From Hyposmocoma kahamanoa (Eukaryota > Arthropoda > Insecta > Lepidoptera > Cosmopterigidae), in the NCBI RefSeq assembly GCF_003589595.1, contig NW_020653726.1, forward strand, positions 18,669,872 to 18,733,871: DNA of 64,000 nt, given 5' to 3'. The notes below the pieces were generated by a model. It was not told the DNA's origin. It saw only the letters and a program-made list of their open reading frames with translations, and ran no database searches. A program made the position numbers and the translations under genes. Of the stretch, positions 22,109 to 32,775 are shown piece by piece (the first letter of the stretch is position 1; every line of letters starts with the position of its first letter).

Positions 22109-22382
22109 CATTGACTTACAAATAAATGGACGACGGGTCTAATACAAAAAACACGAAAAAAATGTCCCAAGTCAACCTATTTAAACGTAGTGACATGTAA
22201 AGGAATATGAAAAAGCTAAAACGTTGAATTTAAATTGTAATGTCATCGCAGTACTGTCTAATTTTGCTTGCTTCACTGTCAGTCGAACAAACGAAAACTA
22301 AAGCGTGTATACGATTTTAACGCCCTATAAGTTCGGACACTTTTTAGCGCGGACCCGACGTCCATATAATTCTAAGTCAATG
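22109..22382 (-). mobile_element. MITE family M1, inverted copy with 8-bp TSD
   Basis: A 274-bp copy in the opposite orientation. Flanking CGTGTAGT (22101-22108) and CATGTAGT (22383-22390) agree at 7 of 8 bases. Confidence 0.85.
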
Positions 22383-22390
22383 CATGTAGT

Positions 22391-23603
22391 TGTAATAAAT
22401 GAATTCTATTCTATTCTAGTACACACACACCAAGATCGTCTGTTAAGACGCCGCTCTAGTGAATGCAAAGTTACATTTTCCTATTTTTGCATGATATTAT
22501 TAAAGCACCTTGAAGAGCAATATAAAAATCACTTTAGCATAAGGACTACAATTTACCCCGTCATCCTCGAGTAGGGTAAGCACACCAATACCCTACCACG
22601 TCGGGTAATACGCCTTTGACATCACGTATCTCATACGAAAGCCAATATTGCGAAGAGGCGAGAAAACGAAAAATGTTCTACGTATTATTTTCTACATTTT
22701 ACTTAAAAACTTACTTCTTTAATTTTGCTTTAAATGGCAGTTCTTTGTTTTATGAAAACGCGACTGTGTAACTTTAGTAATGTATATAATAATAATGATG
22801 TGCCAGGCAAACAATTACCTGATCGCAAATTCTTTCATTCATTCATTAAACATACGATTTCAGCGGAAGGTGTCCCACTCAATCTGTTCCAATCACTTAA
22901 TTTCATGTGAATATCAGTTACAATAAATTATGCCTGTTAAAATGTTAAGAAATTCTAAAAAAAATAAAATCGAAGTAATCGAGATCGTTGTACACTTGAT
23001 TATAAAATGGAAGAGATAAATAGTAGTCGCCGGTGTTGTCAACGTCAAAATTAAATACTGTGATGCAATATGAAAAATTTAAAAATATTTACTATTTCTT
23101 TTAAAGTACCAAACTTTGTGTCGTATATTAAAAACAAGTGTAAAATAATCTTTTTATAATTTTATGCACATAAAGTTGGTTACGATATTATTTACTTTTA
23201 TTTTATTTGTGATAACAACAGCCATACTTAATACAATTCTAACCTTAACATAATATACTATGTTTAACACTTTTTGTATAGGCCAATTACAGTTATCCAC
23301 TAAAATAACTACAGGTAATGGACGTATAATAAAATACATAAAAATAGGAATGAATAAATTCAAATGAAATTAAATTATCCTGTCTCTGATAAAAGAAAAA
23401 CCAACAAGAAAGTGAGAGAAAAATAACATTAAAATAATTTAAATATATCCATCAATAGGTATATACATACATATAGTACATTAAACGTATCTGACTATTC
23501 GTAACGTTCGTTTTGAAGCCGTATTTAGAATCTACGAAAGGGTCAATATGTCCAAATTGGTCATTATACGTTCGAAGAACACGCGTGAGAACAGCATTTT
23601 TGC
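22391..23603. other. no recognised feature
   Basis: AT-rich. The open frame 23154-23363 on the minus strand is hydrophobic and has no recognisable similarity. Confidence 0.4.
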
Positions 23604-23757
23604 CGATTTCCAGGTTGGGAGAAATATGGGTATGGGCTACATTAATTTCTTTCGTATGTTTAGATGCAAGGTTGTCTAATTATGTGTCCATGGTACTCGC
23701 GATACAGGGTTTCCCTAATACGGGGCTATGAGTGTGTTGCGTTATTATTATTATATA
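23604..23757 (+). repeat. SINE family S2, decayed copy
   Basis: The head is poorly preserved. The body CCAGGTTGGGAGAAATATGG and CAGGGTTTCCCTAATACGGG and the GTTATTATTATTATA tail are recognisable. Confidence 0.6.
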
Positions 23758-23867
23758 GTCACATTGTCAGGCATAGGCACACAATTCGAGAGCTAGGGCT
23801 ATAGTACCCACGCGGGCGCAATATGTATTGGTAAATTCACACACACTAATAACCTGCTGTGCAGATG

Positions 23868-23995
23868 TGAACAGGTTTCCAAACGACGTATTCTCTCACC
23901 AAAAAGCTTGTAGTATAATTAAAATTAAATTTTGCAACTCAAAGGTGCTAGCCCGGATTCGATCTCACGCCTTCTGCACTGCATGCAATGCAATT
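23868..23995 (-). repeat. SINE (GATGAT-type family) 5' part
   Basis: On the minus strand it carries GCGTGAGATCGAATCCGGGC (B-box region) followed by the body to GGTTTCC, in the order of the copy at 33575-34014. Confidence 0.5.
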
Positions 23996-23999
23996 TTTT

Positions 24000-24420
24000 A
24001 TTTATTTAAGGTAGTGGAATGATGAATGATGGATAGTGCACCAATAAACATTTTTAACTATACCGCCAAAAATAAGGTAATGCTATTTTTTTTTCATTTT
24101 CAATATTTTTTATAATTTTTCGAAACGGAAGAAGTCAGTTCAATTTTAACAGCTGACGGCCATCTTTATTCGCCATTATTGCGGTGCAAAATAAGACAGT
24201 ATATTTTTATAATAATAATTAAAAATGAATCTTTTAGGCCCTCCGAGAGGCGAGAATCCAAATAAATAATGATATAATAATAACAATTTAAAAAAAAATT
24301 GAAAACAATTGATACTGTTTACTGAATTAAAACAATTGATAATGCAGTACCTAATTCACCGTCATGCGTGTCGCGGCTGGTGCAATTGGAACTTGCTCAG
24401 ATTTAGCCACAAACGGCTTT
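24000..24420. other. no recognised feature
   Basis: AT-rich with poly-T runs; nothing identifiable. Confidence 0.4.
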
Positions 24421-24850
24421 TTTTTAAACCGTTTCGTGGCGCTGATTTTCAGCAAGCCCGGGCGAGTGAGCCACTGACAACAATACAGAACTCAATAATA
24501 AATAAATAAACAGATAAGAAAGCCTACATAATAGGTACTGTACATAAAACTACATACATATGAGAAATACTTATGATATGTATTGCTTTATACATTTACA
24601 AATAAAGTGACACTTCAGACACCTGTGACATTTCGGACCGTCATTTCTCGGATTCGGAACTGGGGGTCTACTCTCGATCTCCGTCCGACATCCGTCCGAA
24701 ACAATTACTGCCAAATAAGCAATACTTGACCAAATGAAAAGACGCGTGATGCGAATGAAGCTTCATACTGGATACTTGTCTTTTAATTTTGTCGAATATT
24801 ACTTATTTGACAGTAATTGTTTCGGACGGAGATCGAGAGTTGACCCCCTG
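24421..24850 (+). repeat. repeat Y, copy 2 (empty MITE site)
   Basis: Matches 19658-20200 and shows the uninterrupted GATACTTGTC site. It contains at 24661-24850 a self-contained inverted-repeat segment, from GGGGGTCTACTCTCGATCTC to its imperfect complement ...GATCGAGAGTTGACCCCC, possibly flanked by CTG. A further fragment of the preceding part (GAGAAATGACGGTCCGAAAT) lies inverted at 34119-34158. Confidence 0.75.
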
Positions 24851-25179
24851 ATACGAAGCCGACGTATTGCGCAAACGCTCTCTCGAAGCAGTAGGGATTT
24901 TCTGTGGTAGGGTTGGTTAATTTTTGCAGTTAAACTGTGATCTTCGAATTCACTAGCCAGTGTGGGGCAAAAACATAAAACAAAAGAAAATAAGTAGTAC
25001 TCGTTGTTCGACCCCGAAACAGTAAAAAGCACTATAGAACCCATTGTCCCGTTCCAACCGATTAGTGCATAAAGGTGTTCACACACTACCTTATTATATA
25101 CACTGACCTTACTCACTATAAACACAGTTATTTATTTGTAGAATAATCGACAAAAGATCATTATTAATCGTTATTAAGT

Positions 25180-25400
25180 CTTCTAGAACGTGTCAGACGC
25201 TATATCAACTAAGACACGGAACGAACCAGCGGACCTCACTAATTTTTGTGTTGTACTTGGGTTGTATCTTTGTATTTGGTTCTTCAACGACTTTTACCCG
25301 TAACGCCATCTATGAGAAATCTATGATATTTCGTTACCCAGTTAGATACCTTTACAGCTACCAGCCCCGGCTAAAAATAACAGAATATCAATTCAATAAA
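25180..25400 (-). repeat. tRNA-containing composite repeat, partial
   Basis: Carries the tRNA-like core, the GTAACGCCATCTATGAGAAA segment and CTACCAGCCCCGGCTA. It then has an inverted piece of the family tail (AATATCAATTCAATAAA). The B-box side is truncated. Confidence 0.6.
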
Positions 25401-25627
25401 ATGAAACTATTTTTCCGAATTTAAATCGCGTATGTTTGTGTAACAGTTATGTCTGTCAGACATAACTGGTTGAAGACTGTACCACCTCAGTCAACCGTGA
25501 CCATGGGACCTCTCAAGGGCCCGAAACGTCAGTTAGTTTGAAAAAACAAATATATGCGATTTAAATCCGGAAAAATAGTTTCATTTTGTATGTGCAACAA
25601 TCGCGAAAACCTAAGAACTCGATAATT
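25398..25627 (-). repeat. dispersed repeat 'R-fold', fold-back arrangement
   Basis: A full unit on the minus strand (25478-25627; CGAGTTCTTAGGTTTTCGCG ... GTCCCATGGTCACGGTTGA) is preceded by a 41-bp inverted piece of itself (25398-25438). The two arms AAATGAAACTATTTTTCCGR... therefore form a hairpin with 3 mismatches. An 11-bp palindrome AGTTATGTCTG/CAGACATAACT sits between them. No coding. Confidence 0.65.
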
Positions 25628-25651
25628 TAATAAAAATTTATACATAATATA

Positions 25652-25935
25652 ACTTTTTTTTCGGAATGAATAAGTCGTGCGCCTGATGGTAAGCTACATG
25701 CTTGTGCATAACAATCGCAGTGCCATTAAGAGCTTTAAATCGCAAAGATCTGAGGGGCACTGCTACAGCGTCCGTCACCCTGTGACATAAGTTAATAAGT
25801 CCCGTGTGCCGGTAATTTCACCAACACCCTTACCCTTCAAAACCGGAACACAGTAATGCTAACATTACTGCTTGGCGGCAGAAATAGATAAGGTAAGGCG
25901 GTACTTCCCTGGACGAACTCTTTCACAAGGAGCTT
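25652..25935 (-). repeat. A-tailed interspersed repeat, near full length
   Basis: One of the best copies, from the tail side GAATAAGTCGTGCGCCTGAT to GAACTCTTTCACAAGGAGCT. It lies 25 bp from the mariner remnant. Confidence 0.8.
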
Positions 25936-25959
25936 GCAACTAAAAATAATAATAGTTTA

Positions 25960-26644
25960 ATTGGGTAATTTTCAGGTTAGTTTTATCTAAATAATTTCGG
26001 TGGCAATTTTGATTATTTACGAGGACAACGAGAGGAAAACATTTTTTTTAAATTATGGTTTATTTTATACGCAATCTCCTTTTAACTCTATAACACCTTA
26101 ACCGGCTATATATTCCAACTTTTTCAACGCATTTTTTTTTTTGTCAAACTGTAAAACAAGTCTTTGTTTCATCTATTACTCCCTCATTTCATGGTAATCG
26201 GTAAAAAATCTAATAAAAAACAAATGGGGCCAAAAATCAGGTGAATACGGGGTGTGTGGCAATAGTTCATGTCTTCGGACTGCAGATAAGAAACGGAATA
26301 CTCGAAATTCCACCAAGTTCAAAAAATATAACAACCTCATGTAATTTTTTTATTTTCATTTTTTTATTTTCGCGCTCATTTAAAAAAAAATATGTCAGTT
26401 GCTTAGTAAGGAGTTCTAAATAAAAAAATATGAATAAATTCCGAAAAAGTTTTTATATAACCTTTAAACTCACGTATTTATCAAAGTGCCTTCGTAAGTA
26501 TTCCAGTACATTATCGTGAAATATTAAATAACAGGTTAATTTACACGAATACTAAATAATGCTTCATGATAATATTGTATCACATTTAAGTAATAAAAAT
26601 TGCCACCGAAATTAAATAATGAAAGCTAACCTGCAAATTAACCA
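25960..26644 (-). mobile_element. mariner-type transposon, internally deleted
   Basis: About 685 bp with inverted terminal regions of ~45 bp sharing GCAGGTTAG / TTCAGGTTAG and AATTTCGGTGGCAATTTT. It is flanked by TA (25958-25959 and 26645-26646), the target of Tc1/mariner elements. The only coding relic is the transposase C-terminal region on the minus strand. Confidence 0.7.
26060..26290 (-). pseudogene. mariner transposase C-terminal relic
   Basis: On the minus strand a frame reads HELLPHTPYSPDFWP and continues FFTDYHEMRE before a stop. This matches the block around the third catalytic Asp (PYSPD, codon near 26236) in mariner transposases. Downstream residues in shifted frames weakly resemble the rest of the C-terminus. 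Frameshifts, stops and loss of the first two catalytic Asp residues make it dead. Confidence 0.65.
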
Positions 26645-26646
26645 TA

Positions 26647-27254
26647 AAATAAAAACTATATTATATTATTTAAACTGTAAAAATAGAGCCTATTTAATAT
26701 AATATAAACATAGGTAGAATAAAAGACGTCATGAATGAATAAAAAAATAACCAATTTAATTCCAAGCAGATAGAAAGAATCAAAATAAAGGGATAAGTGT
26801 GCTAACAGCTTTTGCGGAAAAATTGCACCGATTAATATCAGAGGGCCGCCCAAGTGTAATGCCATATTTTTCATCATTATGTCCTCATTAAAAAGCAGGC
26901 ACTGCCATGAAATCGGATCACGAAGAAAAAAAAACACAAAAGTGAAGTAGACAGAGGATATTTCATTCAGTCTGGCTCTCTTCCGTTGAGTTTAAATCCA
27001 TATAAATTTTCTTTTAATATTTTCAAATCTTCCTCGTTAAGTTAACTAAAGGGGGTCTCCCCCTTCGGAAATTGGCTGGGGATTGATGAATGAATTTTTA
27101 TGCTTTTGATGTTTTTTTATGAATAATAAATGTATCAATACTATTTATGCAAGTTCTAATTTTGGAGCTGTTCGGGTTTTACGGAAGTTGACTATGCGTT
27201 TTCTCTCATACATTGTAAACATAACAATGATGTTGCACCGTTGATAGGCAGGGT
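26647..27254. other. no recognised feature
   Basis: AT-rich. The open frame 26656-26937 on the minus strand is hydrophobic without recognised similarity. Confidence 0.4.
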
Positions 27255-27312
27255 TTAGTAGCAGTAGACCTCCTAGTTCAAGAGTTCGTTCAGGGAAATA
27301 GTGCCACCTTAT
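27255..27312 (+). repeat. A-tailed interspersed repeat, 5'-end fragment
   Basis: TTTAGTAGCAGTAGACCTCC to GAAATAGTGCCACCTTATTT only. It is followed at 27321-27343 by a short ATAG microsatellite. Confidence 0.5.
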
Positions 27313-27571
27313 TTATTTACATAGATAGATAGATATGATAGATAAAGTGATATATATTCGCAAATACCGCGGATGAATTATGGAAAGAAAAACATAATGT
27401 ACGATGGAGCTCAATTATACAACAAATACTGAAAGATAGAAATGAAATAAAATTTTCACATTATGAAGAATTTCTTAGTTTTCATGTGTTTGTTTCTTAT
27501 ATGTAATATGTAATTGCTGTTAAAGTTTACCGTGGCAATTAACATGCAATACTTGATTAGAGCCTTGTTTC

Positions 27572-27893
27572 TTAAATTTTTATTCAATTGATATTCAATT
27601 ATTTCTATGTGAAATTACTCGACTAGTTTATTATAATTATTAATGCAAAGATCGAACACTCCGAAAAAATTCCTTCGATCTGGCTGGATTCGAACCGACG
27701 TCTTCTAGCACACCGTGTCAGATGCTATACCAACTAAGCCACGGAATGGACCAGCGGACCTCACGAATTTTTCTATGTGCTTCTATAAATCTACGATATT
27801 TCGTCACCCGATACCAGCCCCGGCTAGAGATGTCGAATCCGGCCGGACCGAAGGAATTTTTCCGGACTGTTCGATCATTGTATTAATAATTAG
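27572..27893 (-). repeat. tRNA-containing composite repeat with inverted ends
   Basis: Has the tail, the tRNA-like core (B-box GGTTCGAATCC on the minus strand) and CGATACCAGCCCCGGCTAGA. It then has an inverted copy of its own start (GGACCGAAGGAATTTTTCCG ... TTGTATTAATAATTA), giving ~55-bp inverted arms. The frame 27715-27942 is repeat-borne. Confidence 0.65.
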
Positions 27894-28368
27894 AGCCTTG
27901 TTTTTATTTTCTTATTATATTAGAGTTCTCTGTAGTACTTAAAGAGAATTATCTCCATATAAAAAATTATGTGCAAAGTTAGATAGTTTATTCCTAAATA
28001 ATTCGTTTTAGATTTCGTAATAGAGATCGGGTAAAGTACATCCTATTGTGTAACGATTTAGCACATTCTTTAGACAATATGCTGAGGTCTAATCGCATAT
28101 TTTTATAAGACCATTATTTACGGTCAACAGCTAAACCATTTAATCTAGTAAAACAGTTTACTCCGCTTCACCTCAAAAGTGCTAGGATTGCAAACACACG
28201 GGCAGTATATAAAAAGCAAAATCAAATTGAAGAGTGCAGTTTGTACATGTTGGTTAGCTCTACTCAGTTGGTGTGTAGACAGGAAAATGACAACTGAGAC
28301 GAGAACACGTTGAAACATTCAACCGAAGGAGTGACTGACTTTTGTACGTGCCTATCGTTACCATTGTT

Positions 28369-28803
28369 AAGTCAAAGTCAAAGATTATTTATTCCATAGG
28401 TAAAATAAATTTACACTTGAAATCGTCACATTTAAGCTACTGCTCGTTCACTACGCTGACCTCCCTGAGAAGAACGAGCAAGAAACTCTAGGGATTGCTC
28501 TTTTCAAATAAACTTAAATGCTATGGAATACACTTTGAATCAAATTTGTGTGGATTCTGGAGCCATGTCGTCTTTCCATACATCTTTATCTAACACGTAG
28601 TCTTCAATTTTGTAATTTGATTTTTCGATCAAAATATTTTTAATGTACTTTTTAAACTTAGGAAATGATAAACTTAATATATGCTCCGGAATCTTATTGT
28701 AAAAACGTATACAGTTCCCCATAAAAGAGTTGTTTACCTTGGTTAAACGAAATCGTGGTACCATGAGTTTGGACTTAGCTCTAAGGTTAATATTATGGAT
28801 ATT
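28369..28803 (-). mobile_element. non-LTR retrotransposon 3' end, copy 1
   Basis: Minus-strand 3' end of a LINE. It contains the C-terminal reading frame, a 3' UTR with GAGTTTCTTGCTCGTTCTTC, then AAATAATCTTTGACTTTGAC: a short (TTTGAC)n tail characteristic of this family. Highly similar to 35467-35905 by eye. Confidence 0.75.
28540..28803 (-). pseudogene. LINE ORF2 C-terminal fragment
   Basis: Frame ...KSKLMVPRFRLTKVNNSFMG and CIRFYNKIPEHILSLSFPKF, ending in APESTQI and a stop. This is the conserved C-terminal tail found after the reverse transcriptase in many insect non-LTR elements (the SFxG...YNKIP block). The RT itself is not present, so the copy is 5'-truncated. Confidence 0.7.
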
Positions 28804-28967
28804 AAGGTTACATTAAGCAAGGCTTTGCGAAATAAAGACAATATTTTTAAACTCTCTTTTGAGCTTTCTTTTGCATTTACTAATTCGTGTGGATGGTTGG
28901 ATGTTGTTCCAAAATTTGCTGGTGAGATAACCAAAACTACCACGAAAAGCTGCCGTGTGCAGTTTTT

Positions 28968-29100
28968 TCCGCCAAGCAGTAATGTGAGTATGATTACGTT
29001 CCGATTTTGAAGTGAAAGGTTGCTGGTGAAATTAAAGGCTTTATGTAGTACCTTGTTTTGGACACGTGTGTCGCTAACCACCAGGCGCTCAACTTGTTTG
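28968..29100 (+). repeat. A-tailed interspersed repeat, rearranged partial copy
   Basis: CCGCCAAGCAGTAATGTGAG through GGTGAAATTAAAGGC, then a deletion to GTGTGTCGCTAACCACCAGG. It is followed immediately by a copy in the opposite orientation. Confidence 0.65.
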
Positions 29101-29115
29101 TCGCATAACTTGTTT

Positions 29116-29366
29116 TTTTTTTTATATCAAGTGACGGGACGAACAATTCTGTGCCTGGTAAGCTACTGCTTATAACGTTGCAGTGCCACTCAGAGCTTTA
29201 AATCGCGAAGATCTGAGTGGCATAGCCTCTGCGTCTGTTACCTGTGCCTGTAGTTTCATCAGCACCCTTACCTTTCAAAACTTGAGCGCAGTAATGCTCA
29301 CTTTACTGCCTGGTGACAGAAATAGATAAGGTGGCAGTACTTCCCTAGACGATTCACAAGGAACAC
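29116..29366 (-). repeat. A-tailed interspersed repeat, left arm of an inverted pair
   Basis: From ATATCAAGTGACGGGACGAA to CTAGACGATTCACAAGGAAC. Its 5' end abuts the 5' end of the next copy. Confidence 0.75.
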
Positions 29367-29612
29367 TATTTCTGCCGCCAAGCAGTAATGTGAGCGATAC
29401 TGCGTTCCGGTTTTGAAGGGAAAGGGAGCTGGTGAAATTACAGGCACGTGGGACTTATCAACTTATGTCTCAGGGTGAAGGGCGTAGTGGCAGTGCCCTT
29501 CAGAACTTTGTGATCTAGCTTTGAGTGGCATTGCAACTGTTATGGACAGGCTTGTTACTTACCACCAGACGCACGACTTGTACGTCCCAACATTTGGTAT
29601 CATAAAACAATT
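29367..29612 (+). repeat. A-tailed interspersed repeat, right arm of an inverted pair
   Basis: Starts TATTTCTGCCGCCAAGCAGT and ends GGTATCATAAAA. With 29116-29366 it forms a ~250-bp head-to-head inverted repeat with essentially no spacer. Confidence 0.75.
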
Positions 29613-30126
29613 ATTATTATTTTGTAGGCTTGAATAAATCACACATTACGTATCTCTTGAAGTACACTGAGTTTTAGGATGATAATTACTATTACGATTA
29701 TTTCTTCATTATTGATTTCTGCTTCGCATAAATCTCAAAAACGCGCATTAACAAACAAAGTAATTTAAATATTTACCTGAACCACACAGTAAAGTAACAA
29801 AAGTCCTAAATTCATTTAATCGCCATTATCTAAACCAAAATTTAAAGCTAGGACAGCATTGGTCCGTCACTGGTCCCCGGGAACGGGATTCCCGGATAAT
29901 CCGCATTAAGGGCCCAGCCTTGGTAATGCGGCTTTTGTCCTGTTTCTTTCTTATCTCGCTGCAAAATTTGTCTAGGCGATGCTGTAAAATAGTCTAAAAA
30001 TTCCTCGTGTTACACCGATGTGTAACATACTCTTGTTTCATTAAAAGAAATATCACGGATCAGTAAAATGTTCAACATAAAATATTGTATATCATTATAA
30101 CACCCTAATGTATTCTATTCAACATT

Positions 30127-30130
<4 letters not shown>
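29613..30130. other. no recognised feature
   Basis: Includes a short palindromic GGTCCCCGGGAACGGGATTC region near 29870; no gene seen. Confidence 0.35.

Positions 30131-30157
<27 letters not shown>
30131..30157. repeat. TC dinucleotide microsatellite
   Basis: Thirteen uninterrupted TC units. It lies directly beside the tail of the following repeat copy. Confidence 0.95.
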
Positions 30158-30162
30158 TTTGT

Positions 30163-30385
30163 AATTATCAAGTGACGGGACGAACAAGTCGTGCGCCTGA
30201 TGGTAAGCTATACGCCTGTCCATAACAGTTGCAGTGCCTCTCAGAACTTTAAATTGCAAAGATATGAGGGGCACTGCCACTGCGCCCGTCACCCTTAGAC
30301 ATGAGTTGACAAGTCCCACGTGCCTGTAATTTCACCACCACCCTTAAACTTCTAAACCGGAACACAGTAATGCTAACCTTAATAA
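30163..30385 (-). repeat. A-tailed interspersed repeat, 5' end replaced
   Basis: From TATCAAGTGACGGGACGAAC to GGAACACAGTAATGCTAACC. The rest is replaced by a decayed piece of the tRNA-containing repeat. Confidence 0.75.
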
Positions 30386-30515
30386 AAATTCCTTAGATCT
30401 AAATAGACTAGAACCATCGTCTTTTGCCATGCCGCAGACACCGCTCTTACAATCTGGGCCACAGATCGAATCAGCAGATTTTAGGAATTTCTCTATGTGC
30501 TGGTGCCAATGATTT
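30386..30515 (-). repeat. tRNA-containing repeat, strongly decayed
   Basis: AAAAATTCCTTAGATC, a degraded tRNA-like stretch, then GGAATTTCTCTATGTGCT follow the order of the intact copies. About two thirds of positions appear to agree by eye. Confidence 0.45.
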
Positions 30516-31267
30516 TTGTGTTGGGATTAAACAGCGTTTTTTTTCCTTGATCGCTGTGAGAAACTTATGTTATGACGTTTCTTCACTCATTAATGTTAAA
30601 AAAATGCTGGGGTCACTCCGCACTCAATAACAGCGCAGCTTGTACGCGTGCGCAACCACACGCCGTGTACGGATGCACACCTTCCCATAATATCATTATT
30701 ATGGCATATTATTAAAGCGCGTTGGGACGACCAGTGTTATGCAACGCAAGTGTATCGCGAGATTATACGAATGTATACGACGCGCGGCGGGCGCGCACAC
30801 ATAAAAGCCGCGTTGCTACGTTTGTATGGAGTTACCATCCACGTTCTTAATCTTTATCGTTATCGGCTTTAACACGTATTTTATTTCACGATGTTTTGAT
30901 TTTAAAATCGCGACAAGAATGTCAACAATTTCATACTCAATATTAAACTAAAATATTTAGCCAAAGTTTATTGGACAAGAAAATTTTCAACAAAAATTTC
31001 ATATTACCCTTTGAAGTCGCAAAAACCTGTTTCATATATTTATGTTTAATCATATGGATAGGTATGGTCATTTAGTACAAAATATTTTTCCTTTTTTTGA
31101 CGAATTAGATGGGCTCTCATAGTAAAAGACGGGGAATTTCGTAAAATACACTATTACATTAACACATTATATAATACAGTAGTGAAGTACGTTATGCTTC
31201 GGTGTAAGAGACGGGCGTTGTAACTGGTAGATACAACGAGTCTGCTCTCAAGCCACGATTTATATTA
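30516..31267. other. CpG-rich patch at 30620-30870, no gene recognised
   Basis: 30620-30870 is noticeably CpG-rich for this window (ACGACGCGCGGCGGGCGCGC near 30777-30796) and has a TATA-like CACATAAAAGCCGC. Frames 30424-30630 and 30648-30872 lack similarity. It could be a promoter region or an old GC-rich element. Confidence 0.3.
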
Positions 31268-31503
31268 CCCGGGTTGCACCAACGTTTATTGCTCTTGTTA
31301 ACTGGATACCCTGTTTTTTCAAACTAATGAAAATTTTAATATAAATCCCGTTGTTTTTGCTGAAAAGGTTTTATTGAAAAAATGTATGAGAAACTAACGA
31401 CAGTCATCCCTTATTGCTTGCATTGAAAAATTGGTTATTAATAACTAACTTTTTTCTGCATTATTAATTTGGTACCGCACTAACAAAGTTATCCATTAAC
31501 AGA
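31268..31503. mobile_element. possible small inverted-repeat element
   Basis: The left end GGGTTGCACCAACGTT also starts a sequence at 37584. The right end, read in reverse, gives TTGGTACCGCACTAAC, a weak match. No certain target duplication. Confidence 0.3.
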
Positions 31504-31706
31504 CAAATTCATCACTCAGCGAACGTAAGCCAGTTCAATTATACGTAACACCATCGATGCTCAATAAAAAAACAAAACAAAAAGGAATCAGGATTAAAAA
31601 CGGAAAATTTGTTTACGTCCAATCATCGATTGACGGTACCAATGCAAAAACATCTAACTACAAAAACGTTATTTCTAGAAATATGCATTCGAATAAATGT
31701 GTGGCG

Positions 31707-31893
31707 GTTTTATGATATCAAGTGACGAACATGTTGCGCGCCTGATGGTAAGCTTCACGTCTGTCCATAACAGTTGCGGTGCCACTGAGAGCTTTAAATT
31801 GCAAAGATCTGTGGGGCACAGCCACGCCCGGCACCATAAGATATAAATTTTCAAGTCCCATGGACGAATTCTTTCATAAGGAGCTCTACTGCT
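31707..31893 (-). repeat. A-tailed interspersed repeat with internal deletion
   Basis: From ATATCAAGTGACGAAC to GGAGCTCTACTGCTACC, so both termini are present, but ~100 bp is missing in the middle. The frame 31675-32052 is spurious. Confidence 0.7.
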
Positions 31894-32496
31894 ACCATAA
31901 ACATTTACCATTACCAAATTTTTTTGAATAGAAAACAGTTTAAAAGTGGAAACAAAAACTAAGTTTACGTAAAAAGCCATTTTTTGCGAATAACAACATT
32001 GTGAGTTAAAAAATCGATTGCCTATTACACCTCTTCTTCCCCACAGTATCAAATAAATACTAATTTAAATCCGTATTCATCGAAACAACGAAGTAATTAG
32101 TTTTAAAAATTGAAGAACACATATTTTTGATAACTAAGAAACTGCGTACTGGAAATTTATATGTTTTTACTTATCCATTTTTACTGTTCGACCGGTCGTA
32201 ATGGTTGGTAAACATCCGTGCTGATTATTTTTCTTTGAAAGGTGTTTTGTTTTTCGCTTTTTCTAAGTTCAATTAGCGAGGTATTGAAATGGGACGGAAA
32301 AGGTTGTTTTTGTTCTTTGTACTTTGTTAGCCATTTGTTCGTTTACGTATTGGTTTTTATGCCTTGGAATATTGTAATACTATATACTATACATATAAAA
32401 AACGTTCTTTGTATGTAATAGAGTGAAAACTATTTTACGCGCTGTCTTTGCACGGTCACCAAAGCAATTTTGTGCGCTACTTTAGTGCTTACTACA
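31894..32496. other. no recognised feature
   Basis: AT-rich; nothing identifiable. Confidence 0.4.
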
Positions 32497-32775
32497 GTAG
32501 TTGTAGAGCTCGTCCAGGGAAGTACTGCCACCTTACCTATTTCTACCGTCAAGCATTACTGCGTTCCGGTTTTGAACGGTAAGGTTGCTCGTGAAACTAC
32601 AGGCTCATGAAACTTGTCACCATAATGTGACGGAGTGACGGGGTGACGGGCGCAATGGCAGAACCCCTCAGATTTTTGCGGTTTTTAAGCTCTGAGTAGC
32701 TCTGCATTGCTACGGACAGACGTGTCGCTTACCACCAGGTGCACGACTTATTAGTGCCTTTACTTGGAATCATGA
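32497..32775 (+). repeat. A-tailed interspersed repeat copy
   Basis: Nearly complete: GTTGTAGAGCTCGTCCAGGG to CTTTACTTGGAATCATGAAAA, with a short GAGTGACGGGGTGACGGG duplication near 32633-32650. Confidence 0.75.
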
